Notes: a model not told the origin generated them from the sequence alone. Positions 1-7,935 are shown, counted from the first letter of the stretch. The stretch is 28,480 nucleotides of DNA from JALHOQ01 sp038144835 (GCA_038144835.1 JAYQON010000029.1:1-28480), one strand, 5' to 3'. Made by a program: numbers and translations.

Positions 1-94
1 AACTCGTTTGGGTGTCAGCAAACCACAAGTCTGGAAAAAGGCTCTGGTTCGTTTGAATAAGGGCGAAAAGATAAGCCTTTTTGAGGGAGCATAA
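1..94 (+). CDS. rplW: 50S ribosomal protein L23, C-terminal end (partial)
   Basis: Only the last 30 codons are present, read in the frame starting at base 2 and ending at TAA 92-94, followed directly by a second TAA. The residues are basic and end in a Leu-Phe-Glu-Gly tail, as expected for the C-terminus of L23. The identification rests mostly on position: L23 always precedes L2 in the S10 operon, and rplB starts 4 bases after the stop. L23 sits at the peptide exit tunnel and docks SRP and trigger factor. Confidence 0.85.
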   Translation, partial: TRLGVSKPQVWKKALVRLNKGEKISLFEGA

Positions 95-97
95 TAA

Positions 98-934
98 ATG
101 GGTATTAAGACGTTCCGCCCCCGAAGTCCTGGCCGTCGAACAATGACTGGTTATGATTTCGAGGAAATTACAAAATCAAGGCCAGAAAAGAGCTTAACCT
201 CGTGGAACCACAGATCTGCTGGTAGAAGCAATCATGGAATGGTTTCGATCCGTTATAAGGGTGGTGGTCACAAGCGACTGTATCGCATTATCGATTTTAA
301 GCGAGACAAAGTTGATATTCCCGCTAAGGTGGCTGCAATTGAGTACGATCCTAATCGTACTTGCAGAATCGCGCTCCTGCACTACGCAGATGGTGAGAAG
401 CGCTACATAATTGCCCCTATTGGTTTGCGGGTGGGTGATACGGTTACGGCTGGCGAGGGTGCAGACATCAGGCCTGGTAACAGCCTTCCCTTGAGCTCCA
501 TTCCTGCAGGTACCATCATTCACAATATTGAATTGCGTCCTGGTAAAGGCGGGCAGATTGCTCGAGGGGCTGGCGCTGAAGCTACCTTAGTGGGCAAGTT
601 AGGAAAGTACTGCCAAGTTAAGCTCCCCTCCGGCGAGGTTCGGCAAGTTTTAGCAGTTTGCCGTGCCTCCATAGGGCAGGTGGGCAACACCGATAACGAA
701 AATCTGAGTCTTGGGAAGGCTGGAAGAGCTCGTTGGTTGGGTATCCGTCCATCTGTTCGTGGACAGGCGATGAACCCAATCGACCACCCTCTAGGTGGTG
801 GTGAAGGTGTGGGTAAAGGGCATCATCCAGTTACTCCATGGGGTCAGCCATGTAAGGGCTATAAGACCCGACATAATAAACGTACTGATAGCATGATCAT
901 AAAGCGCCGCGCTAAGCGCAAAATGAGGAAGTAA
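98..934 (+). CDS. rplB: 50S ribosomal protein L2
   Basis: A 278-residue protein, close to the usual 270-280 of L2. It binds 23S rRNA and is needed for subunit association and the peptidyl-transferase centre. The N-terminal part shows the SRPEKSLT and SAGRSNHG segments, and the C-terminal part has the highly conserved RPSVRGQAMNPIDHPLGGGEG block, which includes the histidine linked to peptidyl-transferase function, then a basic tail ending RAKRKMRK. GAGGGAG at 83-89 serves as ribosome binding site. rpsS begins one base after the stop, so translation is probably coupled. Confidence 0.98.
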   Translation: MGIKTFRPRSPGRRTMTGYDFEEITKSRPEKSLTSWNHRSAGRSNHGMVSIRYKGGGHKRLYRIIDFKRDKVDIPAKVAAIEYDPNRTCRIALLHYADGEKRYIIAPIGLRVGDTVTAGEGADIRPGNSLPLSSIPAGTIIHNIELRPGKGGQIARGAGAEATLVGKLGKYCQVKLPSGEVRQVLAVCRASIGQVGNTDNENLSLGKAGRARWLGIRPSVRGQAMNPIDHPLGGGEGVGKGHHPVTPWGQPCKGYKTRHNKRTDSMIIKRRAKRKMRK

Positions 935-935
935 A

Positions 936-1232
936 ATGGGTCGTTCAGTAAAAAAAGGTCCTTTCGTAGATCACCACTTGATGAAAAAAATCGAACACGC
1001 CAAGTCTACTGGAGACAAAAAAGTGATCAAGACCTGGTCTCGTCGTTCGACGGTATTGCCGGAAGCGGTTGGTTTGACTTTTGCCGTTCATAATGGGCGA
1101 AAGTTTATACCGGTTTATGCAACTGAGAACATGATCGGTCACAAACTCGGCGAATTTGCTCCAACTCGGACGTTCAACGGTCACGCGGAAAAGAAAGCCA
1201 GCGCGCCCGGCGCAGCTTCGGGTAAGAAGTAA
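936..1232 (+). CDS. rpsS: 30S ribosomal protein S19
   Basis: A 98-residue protein (92 in E. coli) that binds the 30S head next to S13. The N-terminus MGRSVKKGPFVD, the central TWSRRSTVLPEAVGLTFAVHNG stretch and the HKLGEFAPTRTF motif are all classic S19. It has a slightly longer Ala/Gly/Lys-rich tail. Its ribosome binding site (AGGA) lies inside the end of rplB, one base upstream, consistent with translational coupling in the S10 operon. Confidence 0.98.
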   Translation: MGRSVKKGPFVDHHLMKKIEHAKSTGDKKVIKTWSRRSTVLPEAVGLTFAVHNGRKFIPVYATENMIGHKLGEFAPTRTFNGHAEKKASAPGAASGKK

Positions 1233-1243
1233 GAGGTTAATCC

Positions 1244-1576
1244 ATGGAAGTGAAAGCCAGTTTAAATTTTGCACGAATTGGATCACAAAAGGCCCGCCTA
1301 GTGGCTGATGTGGTTCGTGGAAAAGATGTGAATGAAGCGATTCGGGCTCTGACCTTTATGAAGCAAAAGGGAGCAGGTCTAATCAAGAAGTTGATCGAGT
1401 CAGCGGTAGCTAATGCCGAGGACAAAAAGGTGGTTGATGTGGATAACCTCTACGTCAAGGCGATCTCTGTTGATATGGGTCCTGCGATTAAGCGGTTTCG
1501 TCCGCGGGCGCAGGGGCGGGCCTTTATGGTCAAGAAGAAGCTGAGCCACATTAACGTCGTTCTGGATGAGAAATAG
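1244..1576 (+). CDS. rplV: 50S ribosomal protein L22
   Basis: A 110-residue protein, the same length as E. coli L22. It lines the peptide exit tunnel. Visible hallmarks are the N-terminal ARIGSQKARLVADVVRGK helix, the LIESAVANAED segment and the long beta-hairpin with KRFRPRAQGRA, whose tip reaches into the tunnel and is the site of macrolide resistance changes in other species. AGAGG upstream of the ATG is the ribosome binding site. It lies 11 bases after rpsS. Confidence 0.97.
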   Translation: MEVKASLNFARIGSQKARLVADVVRGKDVNEAIRALTFMKQKGAGLIKKLIESAVANAEDKKVVDVDNLYVKAISVDMGPAIKRFRPRAQGRAFMVKKKLSHINVVLDEK

Positions 1577-1584
1577 GAGAGCGA

Positions 1585-2250
1585 GTGGGACAGAAGGTTA
1601 ATCCGATTGGTTTACGAGTAGGGGTAATCAGAACATGGGATTCGCGCTGGTTTGCGAAAGGAAAGCAGTACCAGGTGAATTTCCAAGAAGACAGTCGATT
1701 GCGCAAGTTTATTAAGGATAAGCTCAAGCACGCAGGTGTCGCGAAGATTGAAATCGAGCGAGCTGCAAATAAGGTTAAGATCATTATTTCAACGGCACGC
1801 CCTGGTGTGGTGATTGGAAAAAAGGGAACAGGTATTGACGCTCTCAAGTCTGATATTCAAAAACTTACCTCGAACGAAGTTTTCGTAAATATCCAAGAGG
1901 TTCGAAAGCCAGACATGGACGCCCAGCTTGTAGCTGAAAACATTGCTCTGCAGCTAGAGAAGCGCATTAGTTGGCGCCGTGCACTTAAGAAGGCTCTTGC
2001 TGCTGCTGTAAAGGGCGGTGTGCGAGGTATTAAAATTCGCGTGAGCGGTCGTCTTGATGGTGCTGAGATAGCTCGATCTGAGTGGTACAACGAAAAGAGC
2101 ATACCCCTGCATACGTTACGCGCTGATATTGATTACGGTACTGCAGAAGCTCTAACGACTTACGGCTTGATTGGTCTCAAGGTATGGATCTATCGAGGCG
2201 ATGTCTACTCAGCTCGTGAGATTGAGGAGGCAAACCGTGTTAAGTCCTAA
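1585..2250 (+). CDS. rpsC: 30S ribosomal protein S3
   Basis: Starts with GTG at 1585, preceded by AGGAGAG; the product begins MGQKVNPIGLRVG, the invariant S3 N-terminus, which fixes the start. It is 221 residues long (233 in E. coli). A type II KH domain with the GKKG loop lies at about residues 80-83, and the C-terminal domain contains the GRLDGAEIARSEWY block. S3 lines the mRNA entry channel of the 30S subunit and contributes to helicase activity. The last 14 bases overlap rplP. Confidence 0.98.
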   Translation: MGQKVNPIGLRVGVIRTWDSRWFAKGKQYQVNFQEDSRLRKFIKDKLKHAGVAKIEIERAANKVKIIISTARPGVVIGKKGTGIDALKSDIQKLTSNEVFVNIQEVRKPDMDAQLVAENIALQLEKRISWRRALKKALAAAVKGGVRGIKIRVSGRLDGAEIARSEWYNEKSIPLHTLRADIDYGTAEALTTYGLIGLKVWIYRGDVYSAREIEEANRVKS

Positions 2251-2644
2251 GCGTGTTAAATGGAGAAGGCAATTTCGTCCGAACTTTAAGGGTTTCGCCT
2301 ATCGGGGAAGCAAATTGTCATTTGGTGATTTTGGGCTTGCTGCCACAGAGGCAGGACGTCTGACAGCTAGGCAGCTGGAGGCCGGTCGTATTGCGATTAG
2401 TAGGTCTGTGAAGCGTGGTGGAAAATTGTGGTTGAGGGTTTTCCCACAGTTGCCTATTACGAAGAAGCCAGCCGAGACGCGCATGGGTTCTGGTAAGGGG
2501 AGCCCTGAGCTATGGGTGGCCCAAATTCAGCCAGGACGAATTTTGTTTGAGATGAATGGTGTGACGCGCGAGCAGGCAGAACAGGCCTTCCGACTTGCGG
2601 CGCACAAACTACCGTTTAAGACCAAGTTTGTGGCTCGGGAGTAG
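2237..2644 (+). CDS. rplP: 50S ribosomal protein L16
   Basis: Codes for 135 residues (136 in E. coli) from a GTG at 2237, which overlaps the end of rpsC. I chose this start because the product begins MLSPKRVKWRRQFR, the standard L16 N-terminus, and GAGGAGG lies 7 bases upstream; a longer in-frame opening upstream is just rpsC in another frame. The conserved RMGSGKGSPE loop with its arginine (the one hydroxylated in E. coli L16) is present. L16 shapes the A-site tRNA elbow contact on the 50S subunit. Confidence 0.97.
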   Translation: MLSPKRVKWRRQFRPNFKGFAYRGSKLSFGDFGLAATEAGRLTARQLEAGRIAISRSVKRGGKLWLRVFPQLPITKKPAETRMGSGKGSPELWVAQIQPGRILFEMNGVTREQAEQAFRLAAHKLPFKTKFVARE

Positions 2645-2649
2645 CGAAG

Positions 2650-2850
2650 ATGAAATTTACTGATATTAGAGATTTAACAAGTTCGGAATTGCGAAAGCGG
2701 GTTGTGCAGTTGCGAGAAGAGCTTTTTGAAGCTCGTATGAAACATTCTCTGGGACAGCTCGGAAGCCCTTTGGAAATTCGTTCGAAGCGTCGAGACTTGG
2801 CCCGATTGAAGACTGCCCTCGAGATGAAGCTCGGGCAGCAGAAACAGTAA
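2650..2850 (+). CDS. rpmC: 50S ribosomal protein L29
   Basis: A small 66-residue two-helix protein (63 in E. coli) found near the exit tunnel beside L23. Recognised from the DIRDLTSSELRKRVVQLREELFEAR first helix and the RRDLARLKTAL second helix motif typical of L29, and from its place between L16 and S17. It starts with ATG five bases after the rplP stop. Confidence 0.96.
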   Translation: MKFTDIRDLTSSELRKRVVQLREELFEARMKHSLGQLGSPLEIRSKRRDLARLKTALEMKLGQQKQ

Positions 2851-2861
2851 GGTGATTAGCC

Positions 2862-3161
2862 ATGGCAAATGCTAGTGATAAGCAAACTGTAGCAAAACGT
2901 AAGCAGGAAGTAGTAGGCGAGGTCATCAGCGATAAGATGGACAAGACGATTACTGTCCAAGTCTATCGCCGTGTGCGCCACGAGAAATACGGAAAATTCT
3001 TGCGTAAGACTTCCGTATTTAAGGCCCACGATGAGAAGAATGAGGCAAAGAAGGGCGATACAGTTCGGATTCAGGTGAGCCGTCCTCTAAGCAAGACAAA
3101 GCGTTGGCGCTTGATGGAAGTTATTGAGCGGAGTGAGCAGGTCGAAGGAGTGCAGGTATGA
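2862..3161 (+). CDS. rpsQ: 30S ribosomal protein S17
   Basis: A 99-residue OB-fold 16S rRNA-binding protein, one of the early assembly proteins. The conserved region starts at about residue 16 with VVGEVISDKMDKTITVQV and continues with RHEKYGKFLRKTSVFKAHDE and RPLSKTKRWRL. It is longer than E. coli S17 (84) by a short basic N-terminal extension. AAGGTG lies upstream of the ATG. The stop overlaps the rplN start by 4 bases (ATGA), so the two are translationally coupled. Confidence 0.97.
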   Translation: MANASDKQTVAKRKQEVVGEVISDKMDKTITVQVYRRVRHEKYGKFLRKTSVFKAHDEKNEAKKGDTVRIQVSRPLSKTKRWRLMEVIERSEQVEGVQV

Positions 3162-3526
3162 TTCAGATGCAAACTCGTTTGCGAGTGGCCGATAATTCAG
3201 GCGCCCGTGAAGTTCAGTGCATCAAGGTTCTAGGTGGATCGAAGCGAAGGTACGCTTCGATCGGCGATGTTATTATCGTTTCAATCAAGGATGCACTGCC
3301 TAACTCTAAGGTGAAGAAGGGCGATGTAGCTAAGGCGGTCATAGTACGAACCGTACACAAGCTTCGTCGGCCAGACGGAAGCTACATTCGTTTCGACGAT
3401 AACTCGGCCGTATTGATTAATGCTCAAAAGGAGCCGATTGGGACACGTATTTTTGGGCCGGTTGCTCGAGAACTGAGAGCAAAACAGTTCGTTAAGATTG
3501 TTTCGCTGGCTCCTGAGGTAATTTAA
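3158..3526 (+). CDS. rplN: 50S ribosomal protein L14
   Basis: A 122-residue protein, essentially the family length (123 in E. coli). The start MIQMQTRLRVADNSGAREV and the RRPDGSYIRFDDNSAVLI and GTRIFGPVARELR blocks are diagnostic. L14 forms part of intersubunit bridges B5 and B8. It overlaps rpsQ by 4 bases. The next gene is rplE after a single base, where most bacteria have rplX. Confidence 0.98.
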   Translation: MIQMQTRLRVADNSGAREVQCIKVLGGSKRRYASIGDVIIVSIKDALPNSKVKKGDVAKAVIVRTVHKLRRPDGSYIRFDDNSAVLINAQKEPIGTRIFGPVARELRAKQFVKIVSLAPEVI

Positions 3527-3527
3527 A

Positions 3528-4157
3528 ATGTCTGAAGAAAAAAAAGAGAAAGCACAAAAGGCTTCTAAGGCAGAAAAAAAAGAGAAGGTAGCGCAGAAGA
3601 GTTATGGAAAGATCCAGATTCAGCTGCGGAAGAGATACGAGGACGACATCGTTCCGTCTCTAATGAAAGAACTCGGTTTGAAGGGACGTATGCAAGTCCC
3701 TAGTTTGACCAAGATCGTCGTAAATTTGTCAACATCAGAGGCTGTTAAGAATCCTAAGGTTTTGAACAATGCTGTTGACGAGCTGACTGCAATAACCGGA
3801 CAAAAAGCAGTTATCACAAAGTCGAAGAAGTCGATCTCTAACTTTAAACTGCGTGAAAATATGCCCATTGGCGCGATGGTTACCTTGCGTAAGGAGCGTA
3901 TGTGGGCGTTTCTAGAGCGTTTAATCCACTTATCGCTACCTCGTGTTCGTGACTTTAGAGGACTTTCGCCGAGAGGGTTCGATGGTCGGGGAAACTATAA
4001 TATGGGTCTGAAAGAGCAGATCATTTTTCCCGAGATAGATTACGACAAGGTGGATGCCGTTCGCGGTATGAACATTACAATTTGTACGTCGGCTGCAAAC
4101 GACAATCAGGGTCGGGCATTGTTAGAAGCTTTGGGCATGCCGTTTAGAAAGCGCTAA
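3528..4157 (+). CDS. rplE: 50S ribosomal protein L5 with N-terminal extension
   Basis: A 209-residue protein, about 30 longer than E. coli L5 (179). The L5 core, which binds 5S rRNA and contacts P-site tRNA, begins near residue 30 (IQLRKRYEDDIVPSLM) and includes KAVITKSKKSISNFKLREN, the LPRVRDFRGL segment and the terminal EALGMPF. The first 25 or so residues are almost entirely Lys, Glu, Ala, Ser and Gln. A shorter start is unlikely: the ATG at 3528 has GAGGTAA upstream, and I see no good internal ATG before the core. The gene follows rplN by one base; rplX, normally between them, is absent. Confidence 0.95.
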   Translation: MSEEKKEKAQKASKAEKKEKVAQKSYGKIQIQLRKRYEDDIVPSLMKELGLKGRMQVPSLTKIVVNLSTSEAVKNPKVLNNAVDELTAITGQKAVITKSKKSISNFKLRENMPIGAMVTLRKERMWAFLERLIHLSLPRVRDFRGLSPRGFDGRGNYNMGLKEQIIFPEIDYDKVDAVRGMNITICTSAANDNQGRALLEALGMPFRKR

Positions 4158-4176
4158 TTAAGGAGTGGTTTAAGGT

Positions 4177-4566
4177 ATGGACACTATCGGGGATTTTTTA
4201 ACCAGGATTCGTAACGCAGGCGCTGCCAAACAGGAGAAGTTGGACATTCCCGCTTCTAACATTCGGGTCGGAATCGCCAAGATCTTGCTTGAGCAAGGTT
4301 ATATCCGCTCCTTTAAAGTTGTTCGTGACGGCAAGCAGGGCGTTATGCGGGTTTACTTGAAGTATAATGAGAAAGGGCGGCCAGTTATTTCGGCGATAGA
4401 CCGAGTTAGTCGTCCGGGTAGACGTGTTTATGTTAATGCAGACAAAATTCCGCCGGTTCGAGATGGGTTTGGGATTGCAATTCTCAGCACTAATAGGGGT
4501 GTTGTGGATGGAGATACCGCTAAAAAAGAGAATATCGGCGGCGAATTCATTTGTAGTGTTTGGTAG
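4177..4566 (+). CDS. rpsH: 30S ribosomal protein S8
   Basis: A 129-residue protein (130 in E. coli). The start MDTIGDFLTRIRNA, the KILLEQGYI segment, SRPGRRVY and the C-terminal GIAILSTNRGVVDGDTAKKENIGGEFICSVW region are typical S8, a central 16S rRNA binder and the autoregulator of the spc operon in E. coli. AAGGAG precedes the ATG. It follows rplE by 19 bases; rpsN, which usually lies in this gap, is not there. Confidence 0.98.
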   Translation: MDTIGDFLTRIRNAGAAKQEKLDIPASNIRVGIAKILLEQGYIRSFKVVRDGKQGVMRVYLKYNEKGRPVISAIDRVSRPGRRVYVNADKIPPVRDGFGIAILSTNRGVVDGDTAKKENIGGEFICSVW

Positions 4567-4573
4567 GTGATTT

Positions 4574-5116
4574 ATGTCGCGTGTTGGAAGAGCTCCTGTA
4601 TTTTTTGATAAAGCTGTTCAGGTGACAGTAACCCCGAGTAACGAGGTAGTTCTGAAGGGTTCAAAGCACACCATATCAGTTCATATGCGGCCGGAAATTA
4701 AGGCCACCGTTGGGGATGGAAAAATTGAATTGTCTACAGTAGGCAATGAGCCAACAACTCCAGCTTTCCATGGGCTGTATAGGGCTTTGATACAAAATGC
4801 TGTAACTGGCGTGTCGAAGGGTTGGACGCGTGAGCTTGAACTTAATGGTGTTGGATATCGTGCGGCTGTGAGCGGGAAGAAATTAGAGCTAACTCTTGGA
4901 TATTCCCATCCGGTTGTTTTTCAGATTCCCGGTGGGATTGAGATCACTGTTGAAAAGCAGACGAAGATCGTCGTAACCGGTCCAAGTCGTGAGCAAGTTG
5001 GACAGGTGGCTGCGAAGATTCGCAGTTTCCGCCCCCCAGAGCCATATTTGGGTAAGGGTATTAAGTACGCTCACGAGACAATTCGACGCAAAGCCGGCAA
5101 GTCGGCAGCGAAGTAA
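4574..5116 (+). CDS. rplF: 50S ribosomal protein L6
   Basis: A 180-residue protein (177 in E. coli) with two L6 domains near the sarcin-ricin loop. It begins MSRVGRAPV rather than the common MSRIGKKPI, contains the LNGVGYRAAVSGKKLELTLGYSHPV central motif, and ends with RPPEPYLGKGIKY, the conserved L6 signature. AGGTGATTT upstream of the ATG acts as ribosome binding site, 7 bases after rpsH. Confidence 0.97.
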   Translation: MSRVGRAPVFFDKAVQVTVTPSNEVVLKGSKHTISVHMRPEIKATVGDGKIELSTVGNEPTTPAFHGLYRALIQNAVTGVSKGWTRELELNGVGYRAAVSGKKLELTLGYSHPVVFQIPGGIEITVEKQTKIVVTGPSREQVGQVAAKIRSFRPPEPYLGKGIKYAHETIRRKAGKSAAK

Positions 5117-5129
5117 GGTGAGGTGATTT

Positions 5130-5501
5130 GTGATTAGAATCAGTATAAAAAAGAAGACTTCGCGAAAAGTGATTAAGCGACTGAAGAGCCGGGCGAGAAT
5201 TCGTAAGAAGGTGAGCGGAAGCACTCAGCGCCCCCGCCTCTCAGTTTATCGCTCAGGTAAGCATATTTATGCGCAGATCGTAGATGATTCCCAGGGTAAA
5301 ACCCTCGTGGCCTTTTCAACGCTTCAGGGCGAGTTGAAAGGCAAGAATGTCGAAGCGGCAAAGAAGGTCGGTGCCGAACTGGCAAAACGGGCGATCGAGA
5401 AGAATATTAAAAACGTGGTTTTCGACCGCAGTGGTTATGTTTTTCATGGTCGCATAAAGGCTGTGGCAGATGGCGCTCGCGAAGCGGGCTTGAGCTTTTA
5501 A
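5130..5501 (+). CDS. rplR: 50S ribosomal protein L18
   Basis: Starts with GTG at 5130 preceded by AAGGTGAGG, giving 123 residues (117 in E. coli). A basic N-terminus is followed by RPRLSVYRSGKHIYAQIVDD and the C-terminal FDRSGYVFHGRIKAVADGAREAGL motif, the L18 signature. It binds 5S rRNA with L5. It lies 13 bases after rplF and 6 bases before rpsE. Confidence 0.97.
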   Translation: MIRISIKKKTSRKVIKRLKSRARIRKKVSGSTQRPRLSVYRSGKHIYAQIVDDSQGKTLVAFSTLQGELKGKNVEAAKKVGAELAKRAIEKNIKNVVFDRSGYVFHGRIKAVADGAREAGLSF

Positions 5502-5507
5502 GGAGCA

Positions 5508-5978
5508 ATGAGCGTGGAACAACAACAGACGGAAATGCAAGAACGAGTTGTGGCGATTAACCGCGTGGCCAAAGTGGTGAAGGGCGGTCGTCGTTTCTCC
5601 TTCTCTGCGCTGGTGGTTGCTGGTAGTGGCCAGGGTGAAGTTGGCTTTGGCACCGGCAAGGCTGGTGAAGTACCGGAGGCTATCGGTAAGGCTGGCCGCA
5701 TTGCGAAGAAGAGCATGAAAAAGGTTATCCTCAAGGAAAACCGGACGATTCCTCATCAGGTGACTGGAACCTTTGGCGCAGCCAAGGTTATCCTCATCCC
5801 GGCAGCTCCAGGAACTGGTGTTATTGCGGGCGGGCCAGTGCGAGCCGTTCTTGAGGCGGTCGGTATAAAGGATATTCTAACAAAGTGTGTAGGGACAACT
5901 AATCCTCACAATGCAGTTCGCGCAACCATGGATGGGCTACTTCAGTGTATCGCTGGCCGTCCAGGAAAAGATGAGTAG
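5508..5978 (+). CDS. rpsE: 30S ribosomal protein S5
   Basis: A 156-residue protein (167 in E. coli). The N-terminal dsRNA-binding-like domain contains NRVAKVVKGGRRFSFSALVV and GEVGFGTGKAGEVPEAI; the C-terminal domain has the PGTGVIAGGPVRAVLEAVGIKDILTK block. S5 sits at the mRNA entry channel and affects decoding accuracy. AAGGAG lies 2 bases before the ATG, an unusually close spacing; a GTG two codons downstream (5514) would give a more usual spacing, so the exact start is uncertain by two residues. Confidence 0.97.
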   Translation: MSVEQQQTEMQERVVAINRVAKVVKGGRRFSFSALVVAGSGQGEVGFGTGKAGEVPEAIGKAGRIAKKSMKKVILKENRTIPHQVTGTFGAAKVILIPAAPGTGVIAGGPVRAVLEAVGIKDILTKCVGTTNPHNAVRATMDGLLQCIAGRPGKDE

Positions 5979-5985
5979 GTGACAT

Positions 5986-6171
5986 ATGTCTAAAAATTTC
6001 AGGATCACATTGGTGCGCGGATTAATTGGTACAACCCAGCAACAGCGCGATGCTGTTCGGTGTCTGGGGTTGCGTCGTATTCGCGATACAAAGGTTATTA
6101 AGGATAATCCTGCCAATCGTGGGCAAATCTATAAGATTCAGCACCTTCTGGACGTGCAGGTGGAGAAGTAA
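5986..6171 (+). CDS. rpmD: 50S ribosomal protein L30
   Basis: A 61-residue protein (59 in E. coli). FRITLVRGLIGTTQQQRDAV, GLRRIRDTKVIKDNPANRGQI and a short KIQHLLDVQVE tail match bacterial L30. It lies between S5 and L15, its standard place in the spc operon. The ATG follows AGGTGACAT. The stop is one base before rplO. Confidence 0.96.
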   Translation: MSKNFRITLVRGLIGTTQQQRDAVRCLGLRRIRDTKVIKDNPANRGQIYKIQHLLDVQVEK

Positions 6172-6172
6172 A

Positions 6173-6610
6173 ATGAGTTCGCTCTCAGCATTAAAGAAAT
6201 TCAAAGGTTCAACACATAACTCGAAGGCGTTGGGCCGTGGGCGCGGATCAGGTAAGGGAAAAACCTCGGGAAGAGGTGGTAAGGGTCAGACAGCGCGTAA
6301 AGGCGCTCCGATTCGCCGCGGCTTCGAGGGTGGTCAAACTCCTTTGATTCGGCGTATGCCTAAAGTAGGATTTACCAATGCTCCGTTTCGTACAGAGTAT
6401 GAAATTTTAAATCTGAACCAGCTTGAGGCTTTCTCTGGGACAGTTGGCCCAGAGGAGTTGGCAAACGCTGGCTTGGTGAGCAAGCAGGCACGAATCAAGA
6501 TTCTTGGTCGCGGTGAGGCGCCTAAGGGTTTAACAGTGCGAGCTCATAAGTTTAGCGAGACGGCCAAAGCGGCCTTGGAAAAGGCTGGAGGAAAAGTCGA
6601 GGTCATTTAG
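6173..6610 (+). CDS. rplO: 50S ribosomal protein L15
   Basis: I start this at ATG 6173, giving 145 residues (144 in E. coli); an in-frame opening reaching further upstream only overlaps rpmD. The Gly/Arg/Lys-rich N-terminal extension (GRGRGSGKGKTSGRGGKGQ) that snakes through 23S rRNA, the RRGFEGGQTPLIRRMPKVGF block and the C-terminal VRAHKFSETAKAALEKAGG are typical. GGTGGAG is the upstream binding site. The stop overlaps the secY GTG by one base. Confidence 0.97.
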   Translation: MSSLSALKKFKGSTHNSKALGRGRGSGKGKTSGRGGKGQTARKGAPIRRGFEGGQTPLIRRMPKVGFTNAPFRTEYEILNLNQLEAFSGTVGPEELANAGLVSKQARIKILGRGEAPKGLTVRAHKFSETAKAALEKAGGKVEVI

Positions 6611-7935
6611 TGGCAACACCAAGCGTCAGCATCCCTGTAGATCTTCGTAAACGAATATTGTTCACATTAGCAATCTTGGCAGTGTACAGGCTCGGAGTTC
6701 ATGTGCCAGTGCCTGGAGTGGATGCTAATGTGATGATGTCCTTCTTCAGTGCGCAAGCGAGTGGAGGGATTTTTGGTTTGTTCAACACTTTCACCGGAGG
6801 CGCTCTTGAGCGCTTCAGTGTTTTTGCGTTGGGCATTATGCCTTACATTTCTGCCTCCATTATTTTTCAGCTTTTGCAAACGGCAGTGCCTTACTTAGAG
6901 CAGTTAAAAAAAGAGGGTGAGCCAGGGCGCAAGAAGATTAACCAGTACACTCGGTATGCCACGATTGTATTGGCTGTTGTCCAGGGGCTGGCAATGGCTT
7001 CGTTTTTGTCAGGATCGGATCACAATGGTGTTCCACTGGTAACGACCCGTTATTTTGGGCCACTAATTAATTTCCATACGATGACGGTGTTTACCCTAGT
7101 GGCGGGAACTTGTTTTGTGATGTGGCTCGGCGAGCAGATAACTGAGCGTGGTATTGGTAATGGGTCAAGTTTAATCATTTTCACCGGTATCGCTGCTGGC
7201 TTGCCAAGTGGTGCCTTGAGACTCTGGACCATGGCAACTACAGGTGAAATTAATGGTTTGGTTGGGCTATTGATTGTGGCGTCGATGGTAGCTGTTATTG
7301 CGGTGATAGTTTTCTTAGAAGTAGGACAGCGCCGTATTCCCATTCAGTACTCGCAGCGGGCTGCTTCCAGGGAAGGTATGAGCCAGGCTCAGTCGAGTCA
7401 CTTGCCTTTGAAGATCAATTTCTCAAATGTGATCCCGCCAATTTTTGCCAGTTCTTTGCTGATGTTTCCCGCAACGATTTCTCAGTTTGTGACCGATCCG
7501 CGGTTAAAGAACTTTGCCGATGCACTCAATCCAACTCATCCCATTTACAACATGGTGTTTGTGGGACTCATTGTATTCTTCTGCTTTTTTTACACCGAAA
7601 TTGTTTTCAATCCGAACGAGGTTGCGGACAATTTGAAGAAGTATGGTGGGTTTATTCCTGGCATTCGGGCTGGTAAGAGTACGGCCGACTATATTAAGAA
7701 GGTATTAGATCGCTTAACAGTTTCAGGCGCGATCTATCTTAGTTTAATTTGTGTTCTTCCCACATTTTTGATTCAGCACTTTAAAGTGCCATTTTATTTT
7801 GGAGGCACGAGTCTCCTCATATTGGTTGGTGTTGCGTTAGATACGAGTCAGCAAATCCAGTCTCATCTTCTGACGGCTCGCTACGAAGGTATGCTCAAGG
7901 GTGTTAAACTCAAGAGCCGGAGGGTTCAGTATTGA
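6610..7935 (+). CDS. secY: SecYEG preprotein translocase subunit SecY
   Basis: A 441-residue polytopic inner-membrane protein (443 in E. coli) forming the protein-conducting channel. It starts with GTG at 6610, overlapping the rplO stop. Visible landmarks are RLGVHVPVPGVD near the start, the plug-region FNTFTGGALERFSVFALGIMPYI, GIGNGSSLIIFTGI, the cytosolic loop QRRIPIQYSQR and NPNEVADNLKKYGGFIPGIR, and the C-terminal GTSLLILVGVALDT. About ten hydrophobic segments can be traced. It overlaps adk by 4 bases. Confidence 0.99.
   Translation: MATPSVSIPVDLRKRILFTLAILAVYRLGVHVPVPGVDANVMMSFFSAQASGGIFGLFNTFTGGALERFSVFALGIMPYISASIIFQLLQTAVPYLEQLKKEGEPGRKKINQYTRYATIVLAVVQGLAMASFLSGSDHNGVPLVTTRYFGPLINFHTMTVFTLVAGTCFVMWLGEQITERGIGNGSSLIIFTGIAAGLPSGALRLWTMATTGEINGLVGLLIVASMVAVIAVIVFLEVGQRRIPIQYSQRAASREGMSQAQSSHLPLKINFSNVIPPIFASSLLMFPATISQFVTDPRLKNFADALNPTHPIYNMVFVGLIVFFCFFYTEIVFNPNEVADNLKKYGGFIPGIRAGKSTADYIKKVLDRLTVSGAIYLSLICVLPTFLIQHFKVPFYFGGTSLLILVGVALDTSQQIQSHLLTARYEGMLKGVKLKSRRVQY

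Noticed and set aside
2171..2236. Upstream in-frame extension of rplP
   Set aside because: It lies inside rpsC and the GTG at 2237 has a strong binding site and the standard L16 N-terminus.
6026..6172. Upstream in-frame extension of rplO
   Set aside because: It overlaps rpmD almost entirely and lacks L15-like residues; ATG 6173 gives the family length.
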